DNA from: Pyropia haitanensis
Lineage: Eukaryota > Rhodophyta > Bangiophyceae > Bangiales > Bangiaceae
Direction of reading: 5' to 3'
DNA length: 64,000 bases
Assembly: GCA_008729055.1 (NCBI GenBank)
Contig: SDUX01000002.1
Coordinates: forward strand, 2,321,874 to 2,385,873
The stretch's first letter is position 1, and each line of letters opens with the position of its first letter. Below, piece after piece: positions 8,514-16,896 of the stretch. The notes below the pieces were generated by a model, which saw only the letters and a list, made by a program, of their open reading frames with translations, was not told the origin of the DNA and searched no databases. A program made the position numbers and the translations under genes.

Positions 8514-11500
8514 CTAGTCGACCTTCCCTCAAGCACAGACTCAAGCGTCCACCCGACATATTTGTCGACAAGGAGATCATCACTTTACTGGACAAGGCCG
8601 AGAGATTCGAGGGTGCCTGCATGGACATCGGAGCGGAGAAGACGGTTGTCGGCAAGAGGCAGGCTGAGGCCTACCTTGCGAGCCACAACCCGGGTGTGAC
8701 GCTGGGCAACAAGAGCGGGATGGTGTACCGGTTCGGTGGCGGGCGACATCCGTGTGTCGGGACGGTGGCGGTGCGCATACCCATCACCGACAGCTTCATG
8801 ATTTTGATTGAGATCGACGTGGTGGCTATCAACGTGCCGCTACTATTGGGACTTGACTTCCTCGACAGGCACAACATGTACGTGAACAACACAACCAACC
8901 GGCTCGTGTGCGTGAACGAGGGCATCCAAGTACCGTTGGTGCGCAAGATGGGGCACATTTTCTTCGAGTGGGAGGCGGAGATACTATACACCTTCCCGGA
9001 GCTGCAGCGCATTCACAAGCACTTTTTCCACGCCAACTCGGAGCGACTGTACGCTCTCATGAGGCGGGCCAAGATTGACGACGCGGTGCCGCTGACCCTC
9101 AAGCAGCTGCAGGATGTCGCTGACGCCTGTGACGTCTGTCAGCGCCTAGGGAAGGAGCCCAACCGCTTTAGGGTGGCACTCCCCCACGAGGACGTGTGCT
9201 TCAACCGGCTAGTGCTGTTGGACCTCATGTTTCTGGAGGGGGAGGCCGTTCTACATGTGGTGGACGCCGACACCCTCTGGAGCGCGGCCGGTTTTATGGG
9301 CGATGGCCAGACGGCCGATGCCACGTGGGACCTATTCGTCAAGATTTGGGTGGCCGCGTATGTTGGATACCCACAAGAGCTGCACGTCGATCAAGGGCCG
9401 CAGCTGCAGGCACCGCAATGGAGGGCACGAGTTGAGGCGGCTGGCATCAAGCAACGGGACTCGGGTGTTGAGAGCCACAACTCCCTTGGTGCAGGTGAGC
9501 GCTACCATGCGTTTCTGCGCCAGATCTTCCGGCGCGTGCGTGCCGCGCACCCGACCATTGACAAGGGTCAAGCCTTGTCCCTGTCCGTGTGGGCCATGAA
9601 CCAGACAGCGGGGCCGATGGGTATCTCTCCAGTTCTCCTCGTGTTTGGCATCAACCCCCGCATGCCGGTCAACCCCGTCGACTTGCCGATGCAGCGGGAG
9701 CGGAACAAGGCGTTGGTGGAGGCCCGCGCGGACATGGTCAAGCACGTCGCTCGTGCGCGGCTAAGTACTGCCGTACGGCGCAACGTCCCGAAGGCGTCCA
9801 ACACCGAGATCAGCCCGGGCATGCGCGTCCTCGTGTACCGCGAGAAGCCTGTGGACGAGTGGCAAGGCCCGTACACGGTGCAGGGTCACGATGGCAAGCA
9901 AGTGTGGCTGGACATCAACGATCGCCTCAAGTTGTTTTCAATTGACAAAGTCAAGGAGTACTTACCGCCTCTTGAGACGACCGAGGAGACGCCAGCCGAC
10001 GTCGCGACTGATACTGTTGGCAACGAGGACATGGGCAACGTCGTCGACGCTATCATCGCTGGGGACACCTTGGTGTGCAGCCTGGGCCAGCGCCTGGGGT
10101 ACATTCAAGAGAGGGCCTACCGCGACACTCAGGCCGAGGCAGAGACGCCCTCCCGGATTTTCAAGACTGAGGTCCTCAAGCCAGAGGACCCTCGGGTTTC
10201 AACAGCTGAGGCTAAGGCTGCGAGGCTGGAGGAGGCCAGCGGACTCGTGAAGCGTGGGGCATTCAAGAAGGTGCGAAGAGACTCGCTGCCTGCTGACGCG
10301 TCCATCCTCAAGGGCCGCTTTGTCGACGCGATCAAGCACGTGGGGACGAACAACGCCAAGTTTAAGTCGCGCTACGTCCTCCAGGGGCACAACGACAAGG
10401 AGAAGCCTTTTATCGTCCACAACATCTCCACCTTGCGCCAGAGTTCCACCAAGATTATCTTGTCGACCAGTGCCGTGCTCAATTTTCGCATCTTTTCGCA
10501 CGACGTGAACCAGGCGTACCTGCAGAGCAAGGAGAGACTCACGCGTACCATCTACCTGCAGCCGCGCCCAGCCGATGCCGAGCTGTTTGGCGTCGGTGAC
10601 GGCGAGGTACTGCTGCTCCTCCTGCCCTTATATGGGATGTGCGACGCTGGAGACTACTGGGCGGTGACCTTAACGGGTCACGTTAAGGACGACCTGGGTA
10701 TGGTCCCCCTGACGGGAGATCCGTCACTCTTCATCAAGGAGGAGAATGGGCGCACGGTGGGACTGTTGGGCGGTTATGTTGACGACCTGCTGAACGGCGG
10801 CGATGAGTCATTCCAGACCTTGACCCAGCAGACGCTGGAAACGTTCGAGTCCAAGCCGCGGGTGTGGGACAACCTCGAGTTTGTGGGCGCGTTTCTCAAG
10901 ACGCTGGACGGGTCGCCGCGATGTTTCGTGCTCAGCCAGGAGTCCTACGTCGCAGCGGCGAGCAAGCTGCCAACCGACATCTCCTTTGACGCCTTTGTGT
11001 CTGCCCGAGCGGGGTTTGGATGGCTGGCTCACAGCAGGCCCGATCTCTGCTGTGCTATCAACCGGGCTGCACAAGTGACCGCCGAGACCTTCTGCGAGCG
11101 CCACGTGCGGGAACTGAACAAGGCTATCAAGTACGCCCACAGTACCAAGGACTTAGGGCTGACCTATGGACCCCTGAGCCGAGAGACGCTGCACCTGCGC
11201 GCCTACTCTGATGCGTCTTTTGCCAACAATGACGATCTCTCATCCCAGCTCGGTTACATTGTGATGCTTTGCGACGGGGACAACAACTGCCACGTGCTGA
11301 GCTACTCCAGCAAGAAGGCGCGGCGTGTGGTGCGGAGCATTATGGCAGGGGAGGTCTACGCCTTTGCAGACGCGTTTGACACCGCGTTCATCCTCAAGCA
11401 CGACCTAGAGCGCATTTATCACCAGCACCTACCGCTTGTGATGCTCACGGACTCGAAGCAGATGTTTGACGTCATTACGCGGGCGTCGCACACCACGGAG

Positions 11501-11737
11501 AAGCGGCTAATGATTGACGTGGCCGCGGCGCGGGAGGCCTACAACCGCCACGAGATATCCAACGTGGGGCTGGTTCAATCCGAGCACAACATTGCCGATG
11601 GGCTGACCAAGCCGGGTCAGTGTGCGGCGCTGAGCGCCATGATGAAGACGGCCAAGGACGTCAACCCTGTGCAGCAGTGGATTACGCGCACCGACGCGTC
11701 GCCGCGGCACTCGGGTGTGGAAAACCCGGGAGTGTGA
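8486..11737 (+). CDS. pol: Retrotransposon Pol polyprotein (protease, integrase, reverse transcriptase, RNase H)
   Basis: Open from 8486 (TGA at 8483-8485) to the TGA at 11735-11737, which lies inside the 3' LTR. There is no ATG near its start, so it is expressed as a Gag-Pol fusion. Protease comes first: catalytic motif reads MDIGA instead of D(S/T)GA, with the second motif LLLGLDFL. Integrase follows: zinc finger HKHFFH...CDVC, then D (LLDLMFL), D (ELHVDQG) and E (AGERYHAF), with exactly 35 residues between the last two (DD35E). Reverse transcriptase: HDVNQAYLQ and the catalytic GYVDDLL. RNase H: AYSDASFANN, the acidic site in SIMAGEVYAFADAFD, MLTDSKQMFD, and the copia-typical SEHNIADGLTKP near the end. 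No internal stops or frame breaks, so it looks competent apart from the unusual DIG. Confidence 0.95.
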   Translation, partial: WAGFCSEGLTSRPSLKHRLKRPPDIFVDKEIITLLDKAERFEGACMDIGAEKTVVGKRQAEAYLASHNPGVTLGNKSGMVYRFGGGRHPCVGTVAVRIPITDSFMILIEIDVVAINVPLLLGLDFLDRHNMYVNNTTNRLVCVNEGIQVPLVRKMGHIFFEWEAEILYTFPELQRIHKHFFHANSERLYALMRRAKIDDAVPLTLKQLQDVADACDVCQRLGKEPNRFRVALPHEDVCFNRLVLLDLMFLEGEAVLHVVDADTLWSAAGFMGDGQTADATWDLFVKIWVAAYVGYPQELHVDQGPQLQAPQWRARVEAAGIKQRDSGVESHNSLGAGERYHAFLRQIFRRVRAAHPTIDKGQALSLSVWAMNQTAGPMGISPVLLVFGINPRMPVNPVDLPMQRERNKALVEARADMVKHVARARLSTAVRRNVPKASNTEISPGMRVLVYREKPVDEWQGPYTVQGHDGKQVWLDINDRLKLFSIDKVKEYLPPLETTEETPADVATDTVGNEDMGNVVDAIIAGDTLVCSLGQRLGYIQERAYRDTQAEAETPSRIFKTEVLKPEDPRVSTAEAKAARLEEASGLVKRGAFKKVRRDSLPADASILKGRFVDAIKHVGTNNAKFKSRYVLQGHNDKEKPFIVHNISTLRQSSTKIILSTSAVLNFRIFSHDVNQAYLQSKERLTRTIYLQPRPADAELFGVGDGEVLLLLLPLYGMCDAGDYWAVTLTGHVKDDLGMVPLTGDPSLFIKEENGRTVGLLGGYVDDLLNGGDESFQTLTQQTLETFESKPRVWDNLEFVGAFLKTLDGSPRCFVLSQESYVAAASKLPTDISFDAFVSARAGFGWLAHSRPDLCCAINRAAQVTAETFCERHVRELNKAIKYAHSTKDLGLTYGPLSRETLHLRAYSDASFANNDDLSSQLGYIVMLCDGDNNCHVLSYSSKKARRVVRSIMAGEVYAFADAFDTAFILKHDLERIYHQHLPLVMLTDSKQMFDVITRASHTTEKRLMIDVAAAREAYNRHEISNVGLVQSEHNIADGLTKPGQCAALSAMMKTAKDVNPVQQWITRTDASPRHSGVENPGV
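8492..8530 (+). promoter_or_regulatory. Putative -1 ribosomal frameshift signal between gag and pol
   Basis: In the gag frame the sequence reads GTT TTT GCT CAG AGG GAT TGA; the pol frame is open from 8486. A T5 run (8494-8498) lets the TTT codon re-pair on TTT after a -1 slip. Five nucleotides later starts a 6-bp stem, GAGGGA (8504-8509) with TCCCTC (8525-8530), whose loop carries the palindrome GACTAGTC and the gag stop. Spacing is typical of stimulatory hairpins, but the heptamer GGTTTTT is not a standard X-XXY-YYZ site, so the mechanism is inferred. Confidence 0.5.
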
Positions 11738-12323
11738 TTACGCCGCTGCGGGGGGGGCGTGCGCTGCCCCGCACCCTCGTGCCGCGCGGCGAGGCGAGAC
11801 TCGGACCCAGCCATGTGACCGATGATTGGGCGCTGGACCGGATCCTGCCAAGATTGTGGGGGACACGCGTTTGCGTTTGGTCAGACCTCGGCGGGGTGTG
11901 ACCGAACATCAATGATGTTTGGTCAAACCCCCGGTGATGGCTGACAGATTGGGTCGGGCCGATTGGCTCGATTATGTGTTTCGCCAGGCCGTGATTGGCC
12001 GGTTTGTGCATTGTTTTGCTTGAGTGGAAGGGGGTGATTCGCGGGTGTTGTCCACAATAGGTGGGCTGATGGCCGTGTGGAGAGGGGGGGCTAGACTTGC
12101 GTCTGTGGGCGTGTCGGGGGCGCTCACCGCCGCGTGCGGCGGACCTGCCGCCGCGTGCGGGGCGGGGTATAAGAGCACCCGGCCGCGCACCTGAGTGCCG
12201 GGCGCCCTCGGCCCGGCAGACTAGACATTGGAACTCGCCACCCCGCGTTGGGGTGTCGGGTCGCCGGTGTCTGGCCTCGTGGGGTACACTGCGTTTTTCT
12301 CCACATCCTCGCCGATACTCACA
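11733..12323 (+). repeat. 3' LTR
   Basis: 591 bp, same length and (by eye) same sequence as 5449-6039, including the U3 palindrome and TATA. Its first five bases overlap the pol stop codon. Followed by GGGGG. Confidence 0.95.
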
Positions 12324-13434
12324 GGGGGTGCCGGGTGGGGGGCGGCGCCTCCGCCTCCCACGGCGGCCGTCACCCCCTGCGGAGGCGGCGGCGACCCTCT
12401 GCCGCCGGAGCGATTGGCCAGTGGCTGTCACTGGCGGCAAAGGGGAGGGCGAGGGTGCCGGGCCCCGCATGCTGCCACGAAGTGATGGCCCAGAGAGGTC
12501 GGGTCAAAAATCCTGATCCGCCCCCCGTCAAGTGTCCGGAGGGACATTGGACGGGCGCCATCAGGACGTCCCCACGTGTCAAGCGCAGCCCTGCGGCCAC
12601 CGTCACCTCCGCCGACCACGAGGGGATATGCGTCGCAAGAGCGAAAGGTGCTCGCACTGCGACTGCACTGCAGTGCCCGCATCCGCTCGCAGCCGCGAGA
12701 GGTTGCGAGCACTATGCGCACCCCCCAGGAAAGGCCATTCCAGAAACCCCTGACAGGTACTCGCAGTGCTCGCATTCCTCGCAAGCTGCGAGCACCACTT
12801 GGTCCCTTGCGACGCTCATGCCGTAGGTAGCCGCGAACGAGGGGAAGCGGGCCCGACGTGTGTGGGAGCCTCTCCTGATGCCGAGCAACCCCCACCGGGT
12901 ACACCCACTCACCGCTCCCCCCCCCGCGTGCTGCCGCAGGGGGCATGCGCGGAGCAAGGGCGGAGGGGCATGTGCCGCAGCGGCTGCTACCACCGCCGCC
13001 GACACCGCAGCGGCCGCCGCCCGGCGGCGCCGCGGCTATCGCTCGCCTCCACCACAGGCGCTGCGGCTGCCGCCCGCCACCGCCACAGGCGCTGGCTGCC
13101 ACCACGGACTGGCCACCACCGTGGCCGAAAGGCGCCGCGCCGGACATGGCCACGAGGCGGCCGCCAGGGCCGTGCCGACCGCCGCTCTGCCACGCCGGCC
13201 GCCGGGTCGACCCTGGACTGCCTCGGCCACGGCGGCAGCGGTGACACTTCAGGGTCAGCCCGCCGGCGGGGCACTCGCGGCGCGTGTCCTTCGACGACAA
13301 GGGAAATACGGGCGGATCCGCGTCGAGTCCAAACAAGAAATACAGACAAGAGGGACGTCACCGACAAACCCGGATAAAATGGAAGCGGCGGCGCACCATG
13401 CCCTCCGCCCCCCCCTACTAACGCACGCTCCACG
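12324..13434. other. Intergenic with four alternating copies of a 9-bp motif
   Basis: No gene supported; long open frames here are GC artefacts. GTGCTCGCA occurs at 12648-12656 and 12766-12774, and its reverse complement TGCGAGCAC at 12704-12712 and 12787-12795. The second pair can form a 9-bp stem with a 12-nt loop. The 3' half is the downstream flank of the minus-strand MAPK gene. Confidence 0.5.
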
Positions 13435-15130
13435 TCACCGTAGCCGTTTGAGCGCTTGCTCGTCCATCGTCGTGGACCGAAAGTCCCCCCCCCGCCTCCC
13501 CCCTGCCGCGTTAATGGCCTCCAAATCCCGCTCGCCTACCGTGTGATGCGACGGCGGTCTCCTGCTCCCGGCCGCCGCGTCCCCGCCCTCGCCGCCAGCG
13601 CCGTCATCGTCCATTTCAATGGCGCTAGCAAACGCACCCGCCATCGCGGCCGTGCCACGGCCATACGCCCGGCTGGGCATGTCGCCAAGGAGCTCGTCCG
13701 ACAGCTCTGGGTGGTAGTACACAATCTCCTTCAGGAACTCGCGGCGCATCTCCTCGGGCGACATCCGCCGGCGCTCAAACTCAAAGTCCGCCGCCGGCAC
13801 GGGTATCGCCGCGGCGCCCAGCCCCATGTACGCATACGCTGCAAAGTACTCAGAGTGGAGGGCTCCAAGCGCAGAGATTCGCTTTTGGGGGTCAAACTCG
13901 AGCATCCGCTCCAGTACCGCCACCGCCGCGGGGTCCGCGTCGGGCAGGATGGACTGGAGCGACCGACGGGGGCGTTGCGGCAGGGCCAGGACCGCACGCT
14001 TGGCCATTGGGTTGCGGAGCTGGTCAATCTCCGCAGCCGTTGGCGTGCCCGTCACCTCCACAATCAACCGGAACTGGTGATTGGAGTCCCGACCAGGAAA
14101 GAGCGGGCGCCCACGGGAGAGGATCTCAGCAAAGATACAGCCAACAGACCACATGTCAATGGCCGTCGAGTAGTTGGAGAGGTGTGCCATAATGAGCTCG
14201 GGCGCGCGGTACCAGCGGGTAGCAATGTAGTCGGTCCAAAAGCCGGGGTCCGGCTCCTCCTCAAAGGCGGCCCGGGCAAGCCCTACCGAGAAGGAACGAC
14301 GGAAACAGCAGGACGCCAGGCAGAAACCCCAACACGTGCAGCGCAGCAGAGGAAGAAAAGTCAGCACACGTCACAGAGCATCGCAGCACAGGGGGGAATG
14401 GGCAGCACGCCACCTGCAAGGGCAGCGAGAGACAGCCGCGGTTCGCTCTTCGTGCAACCATCTGCACAGACCGACGACACACATGACAAGCACCGCACAT
14501 GCTTGGAGACATATGCTGCCCCCTACACCACGCTGCCCCTCCCCCTCCTCCCCCCCGTTCACCGCTAGACGTACCAAAGTCGCACACCCGCAGCTCGCAC
14601 TTCTTGTTAACCAGGATGTTGTTGGGCTTGATATCCCGGTGAAACACATTGCTGCTGTGCAGAAAGTGCACCGCCCGTAACAGCTGGAACATCAAGTACT
14701 TGACGTGGTCGCCCGACAGGGGCGTCGCAGAACGCAGGAGCTTGCTCAGGTCGGTGGGCATCAGCTCGCTCACCACAAACGCATCATTAAAGCGGTCCCG
14801 CTCGCCAGGCACCAGCACATCCGCAACGGTCACCACATTTTCGTGGTGCCGCAGCAGCCGCAAGAACTTGAGCTCCCGCAGGATGCGGGTAGCCACGGGG
14901 TACGAGTCGAGCACCGACTTGATGCGCTTGATGGCCACCCGCTCGGACGACGCCTCGTTGACAGCCGCGCAGACCACGCCGTACGCACCCTCCCCAATGA
15001 CGTGTAGAATGCGGTAGGTGTGGGAAGAGAGGGGCGCGTGAAAGAACTCGGCCTTGGCCACCTCCCGCGCCGCTCGCCGCTCCTCGTCCGTGGCAGAGCG
15101 GCGGTTGGACGCCGTCGCAGCCGGCTGCAT
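13435..15130 (-). CDS. TDY-type mitogen-activated protein kinase (two exons)
   Basis: Exon 1 15130-14575, intron 14574-14283 (292 bp, GTACGT...TAG, phase 1), exon 2 14282-13435; 467 residues. Ser/Thr kinase ending a MAPK cascade. Glycine loop IGEGAYGVV (residues ~45-53), lysine in VAIKR (K68), catalytic loop HRDIKPNNIL, and DFG rebuilt exactly across the intron (VCDFG|LARAAFEE). The activation loop is FWTDYIATRWYRAPE, a T-D-Y dual phosphorylation site (T202/Y204), not TEY. Family MAPK insert and C-lobe motifs follow, e.g. DMWSVGCIFAEIL. A ~130-residue C-terminal extension is Ala/Gly/acidic with no recognised domain. The start at 15128-15130 was preferred over an in-frame ATG at 15344-15346 because the extra segment looks non-coding. 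TDY MAPKs are a known subgroup in plants and algae; upstream partners are not in the window. Confidence 0.93.
14283..14574 (-). other. Spliceosomal intron of the MAPK gene
   Basis: Sense strand starts GTACGTCTAG and ends TCTCGGTAG. Removal rebuilds the invariant DFGLA motif. Phase 1, donor context G|GTACGT, as in both SPC25 introns. Confidence 0.93.
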
Positions 15131-15393
15131 GATTGGTGCGTGGTGGGAACAGGCCGGGGAAGGAGGGGCGCGATGGGACCAAGGAGGTGAGAGAGCGGGA
15201 GAAGACGGCACTGGTAACCAAACCAGCTGCTGCCAGTTGCGGCTGCAGCGGTGGCAGCCCAGTCTGGCAGACACGCCACCAACAGCTGGGGCGGAGTGGG
15301 CGAATCGGCTTGTTCCAGGAACTTGGTGTTCACCGCGACCGATCATATGACAAAATATATTAAGTAATTACTGCTAGGTGTCAAGAAAATGTA
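15131..15393. other. Intergenic: MAPK upstream region
   Basis: Probable promoter of the minus-strand MAPK gene. It becomes AT-rich at 15340-15395 just before tRNA-Val. Nothing else seen. Confidence 0.5.
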
Positions 15394-15548
15394 GTCGCTT
15401 TCGTAGCTCAGTTGGTTAGAGCGCCAGCCTAACATGCTGGAGGTCCCGAGTTCGAGCCTCGGCGAGAGTATTTTGAGCACCATGGATAATTCTTTTTGAT
15501 GCAGACTCCATATGTGTTGCCCAGTGCTCGATGCGCTCTTCGGGTCAC
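15394..15548 (+). repeat. Duplicated block, copy 1 (tRNA-Val plus 3' flank)
   Basis: Matches 20071-20226. The tRNA part is identical, while the ~80-bp 3' flank (sharing GCAGACTCCATATGTGTTGC) differs at scattered positions and by small indels. Confidence 0.85.
15397..15470 (+). tRNA. tRNA-Val (anticodon AAC), copy 1
   Basis: 74 nt without intron. Acceptor GCTTTCG pairs with CGAGAGT (two G-U pairs), D-arm GCTC/GAGC, anticodon stem CCAGC/GCTGG with loop CTAACAT (AAC), T-arm CCGAG-TTCGAGC-CTCGG, discriminator A. Internal A and B boxes are intact. T4 follows directly at 15471-15474 and T5 at 15493-15497, giving Pol III termination. No CCA is encoded, as expected for a nuclear gene. Identical to 20074-20147. 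Confidence 0.96.
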
Positions 15549-15640
15549 CCTGTGCTGCCGCCACCACCCTGTGCTGCCGCCATCACCTTGTGCTGCGGCC
15601 ACCACCCTGTGCTGCGGTCCTCGTCCTTTGCTGTGGTTCC
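15546..15640. repeat. 19-bp tandem repeat
   Basis: CACCCTGTGCTGCCGCCAC is repeated four times (15546-15621) with a decayed fifth copy. It begins exactly where similarity to the second tRNA-Val block ends and is absent there. Confidence 0.75.
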
Positions 15641-15792
15641 CGTCCTGCACCACAGCTCGCCTCTTGCGCCGCGACCCTTTCTGACGCCGCGCGGCCTCAA
15701 CCTCAACCGCGCCCCCCTCTTCCCACTCGAATGATCGCCTTCGTGGGCTTCTCGCCGGGTGCGGCACGTAGAGGCTTGAGAAAGCATGGTGA

Positions 15793-16896
15793 CAAGCCAC
15801 CGTCATCATCTGGTCGTTGCCCTGTCAGCCAAAGGCATCTCGTTCCGAGGCAAGTGCAGCCGCTACGCTTCCTCCTGGCACCAAGCCCGCTACGTGGCCT
15901 GATGTTACCGGCGACGACAAGACGCGCGAGGAGGTGGCAAAGAAGCAATACGCGCTGGGGCGGCTGCGTAAGGAGGAGGACCTTTGCCATGGAGACGTCC
16001 GGGCTCTGGGGTTCATCATGGCCGGCGGTGACAAGGTCTTCCAACCCGAGCTGACGTGCGCGTCCCTGACGAAGGCGGTCTCCGAACCTCGCGAGCCTTC
16101 GGAGCTTTGGGAGCCATTTAAGAGCATCATGCAGGTCGTGTCGAAGAAGGACAAGTCTCAATACGATGAAGTTGCCGCCGTTGAGACGGACCGAGCGCTC
16201 CAGAAGCTGATCGGCGCCCGGTGGGAGCAATTCTTCTTGAGATGGGAGCACATGCACTCCATTGCCCGTCGCTCCCATGCGCCGAAGTACTCGGCCATCA
16301 AGCTCCGCGACCTGTATGGGGGCGGTGCCACTTACGTCGGCAAGAGCAATCTTCTACAGGACAAGCGGGTGAACGCGGCGGTTGCGCACACGGAGGTGAA
16401 GAAGCTGCGCGGTGCGGCCGTTTCTGACGGTGACCGGCTGGAGACCGTGGCGGAGCTGCTGTCCGGGTCGTACAGCCATGAGGAGCGGTGCAAGACAGTG
16501 TACGAGCTGCCTACCAATTGCCCGTGCTTTGATGGTGCGATTTTCTTCAAGGCCCTTGATGGCGATGGCGAAGCGGTCATTTGGGTGCAACTCAAGCTCC
16601 GTGGGGCCACAGCGCTTCCAGCAAGCAACATCCCTGCCATCCTGACCGCGTTGAACGAGCGCAAGGCAGAGCTGATCAAGATGTTCGGTGGTCACGAGCA
16701 GTATGACTATTGGCTTCCGCGCTCGTGCTACCTGTACGTTCTGGACAATGACTTGACCGATGCTGGCGATATCGTTGAGGGCGGCGACTGGACTGACCGC
16801 TCCATCATCCGCACGCGAGGTGACTTGTTCGACTTGTTAGGACGCACATTTGGTAGCGCAGGGCGGCTTGTGAGACTGCTTGGCGATCTGGTATAG
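15793..16896 (+). CDS. Orphan protein with PD-(D/E)XK-like nuclease signature (5' end unresolved)
   Basis: Not matched to a named family with confidence. The frame is open from 15793 (TGA just before) to the TAG at 16894-16896, but the first in-frame ATG is only at about 16018. The true start is therefore in an upstream exon, or the 5' end is broken. A second frame from ATG 15786 (MVTSHRHHLVVALSAKG) overlaps and ends at 15902, so a frameshift there is possible. The ~360-residue product is charged and well-mixed, unlike the Ala/Gly-rich neighbours. Near its C-terminal third it has CPCFDGAIFF followed ~15 residues later by VIWVQLKLRG. This D...Q-x-K arrangement is seen in PD-(D/E)XK nucleases, including those in Crinkler/RHS-type proteins. 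Lower GC than neighbours and a position between duplicated tRNA genes suggest mobile origin (inference). Confidence 0.6.
   Translation, partial: QATVIIWSLPCQPKASRSEASAAATLPPGTKPATWPDVTGDDKTREEVAKKQYALGRLRKEEDLCHGDVRALGFIMAGGDKVFQPELTCASLTKAVSEPREPSELWEPFKSIMQVVSKKDKSQYDEVAAVETDRALQKLIGARWEQFFLRWEHMHSIARRSHAPKYSAIKLRDLYGGGATYVGKSNLLQDKRVNAAVAHTEVKKLRGAAVSDGDRLETVAELLSGSYSHEERCKTVYELPTNCPCFDGAIFFKALDGDGEAVIWVQLKLRGATALPASNIPAILTALNERKAELIKMFGGHEQYDYWLPRSCYLYVLDNDLTDAGDIVEGGDWTDRSIIRTRGDLFDLLGRTFGSAGRLVRLLGDLV

Larger units (their letters stand above)
5449..12323 (+). mobile_element. Complete Ty1/copia LTR retrotransposon
   Basis: A 6,875-bp element: 591-bp LTR, ~740-bp leader, gag, pol in the order protease-integrase-RT-RNase H (which defines Ty1/copia), and a second 591-bp LTR. 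The LTRs look identical base for base by eye. They begin TGTGA and end TCACA, a 5-bp inverted terminal repeat with TG..CA ends. GGGGG flanks both sides (5444-5448 and 12324-12328), consistent with a 5-bp target duplication, but in a G-run this carries little information. Both frames are uninterrupted, so insertion is recent and the copy may be active. No primer-binding site matching a tRNA 3' end was found right after the 5' LTR, so priming may use an internal tRNA fragment. The polypurine tract is also weak. Confidence 0.95.

Noticed and set aside
12428..13336. 302-codon minus frame between the 3' LTR and MAPK
   Set aside because: Arg/Gly-rich with no motif, overlaps other equally long frames; composition artefact.
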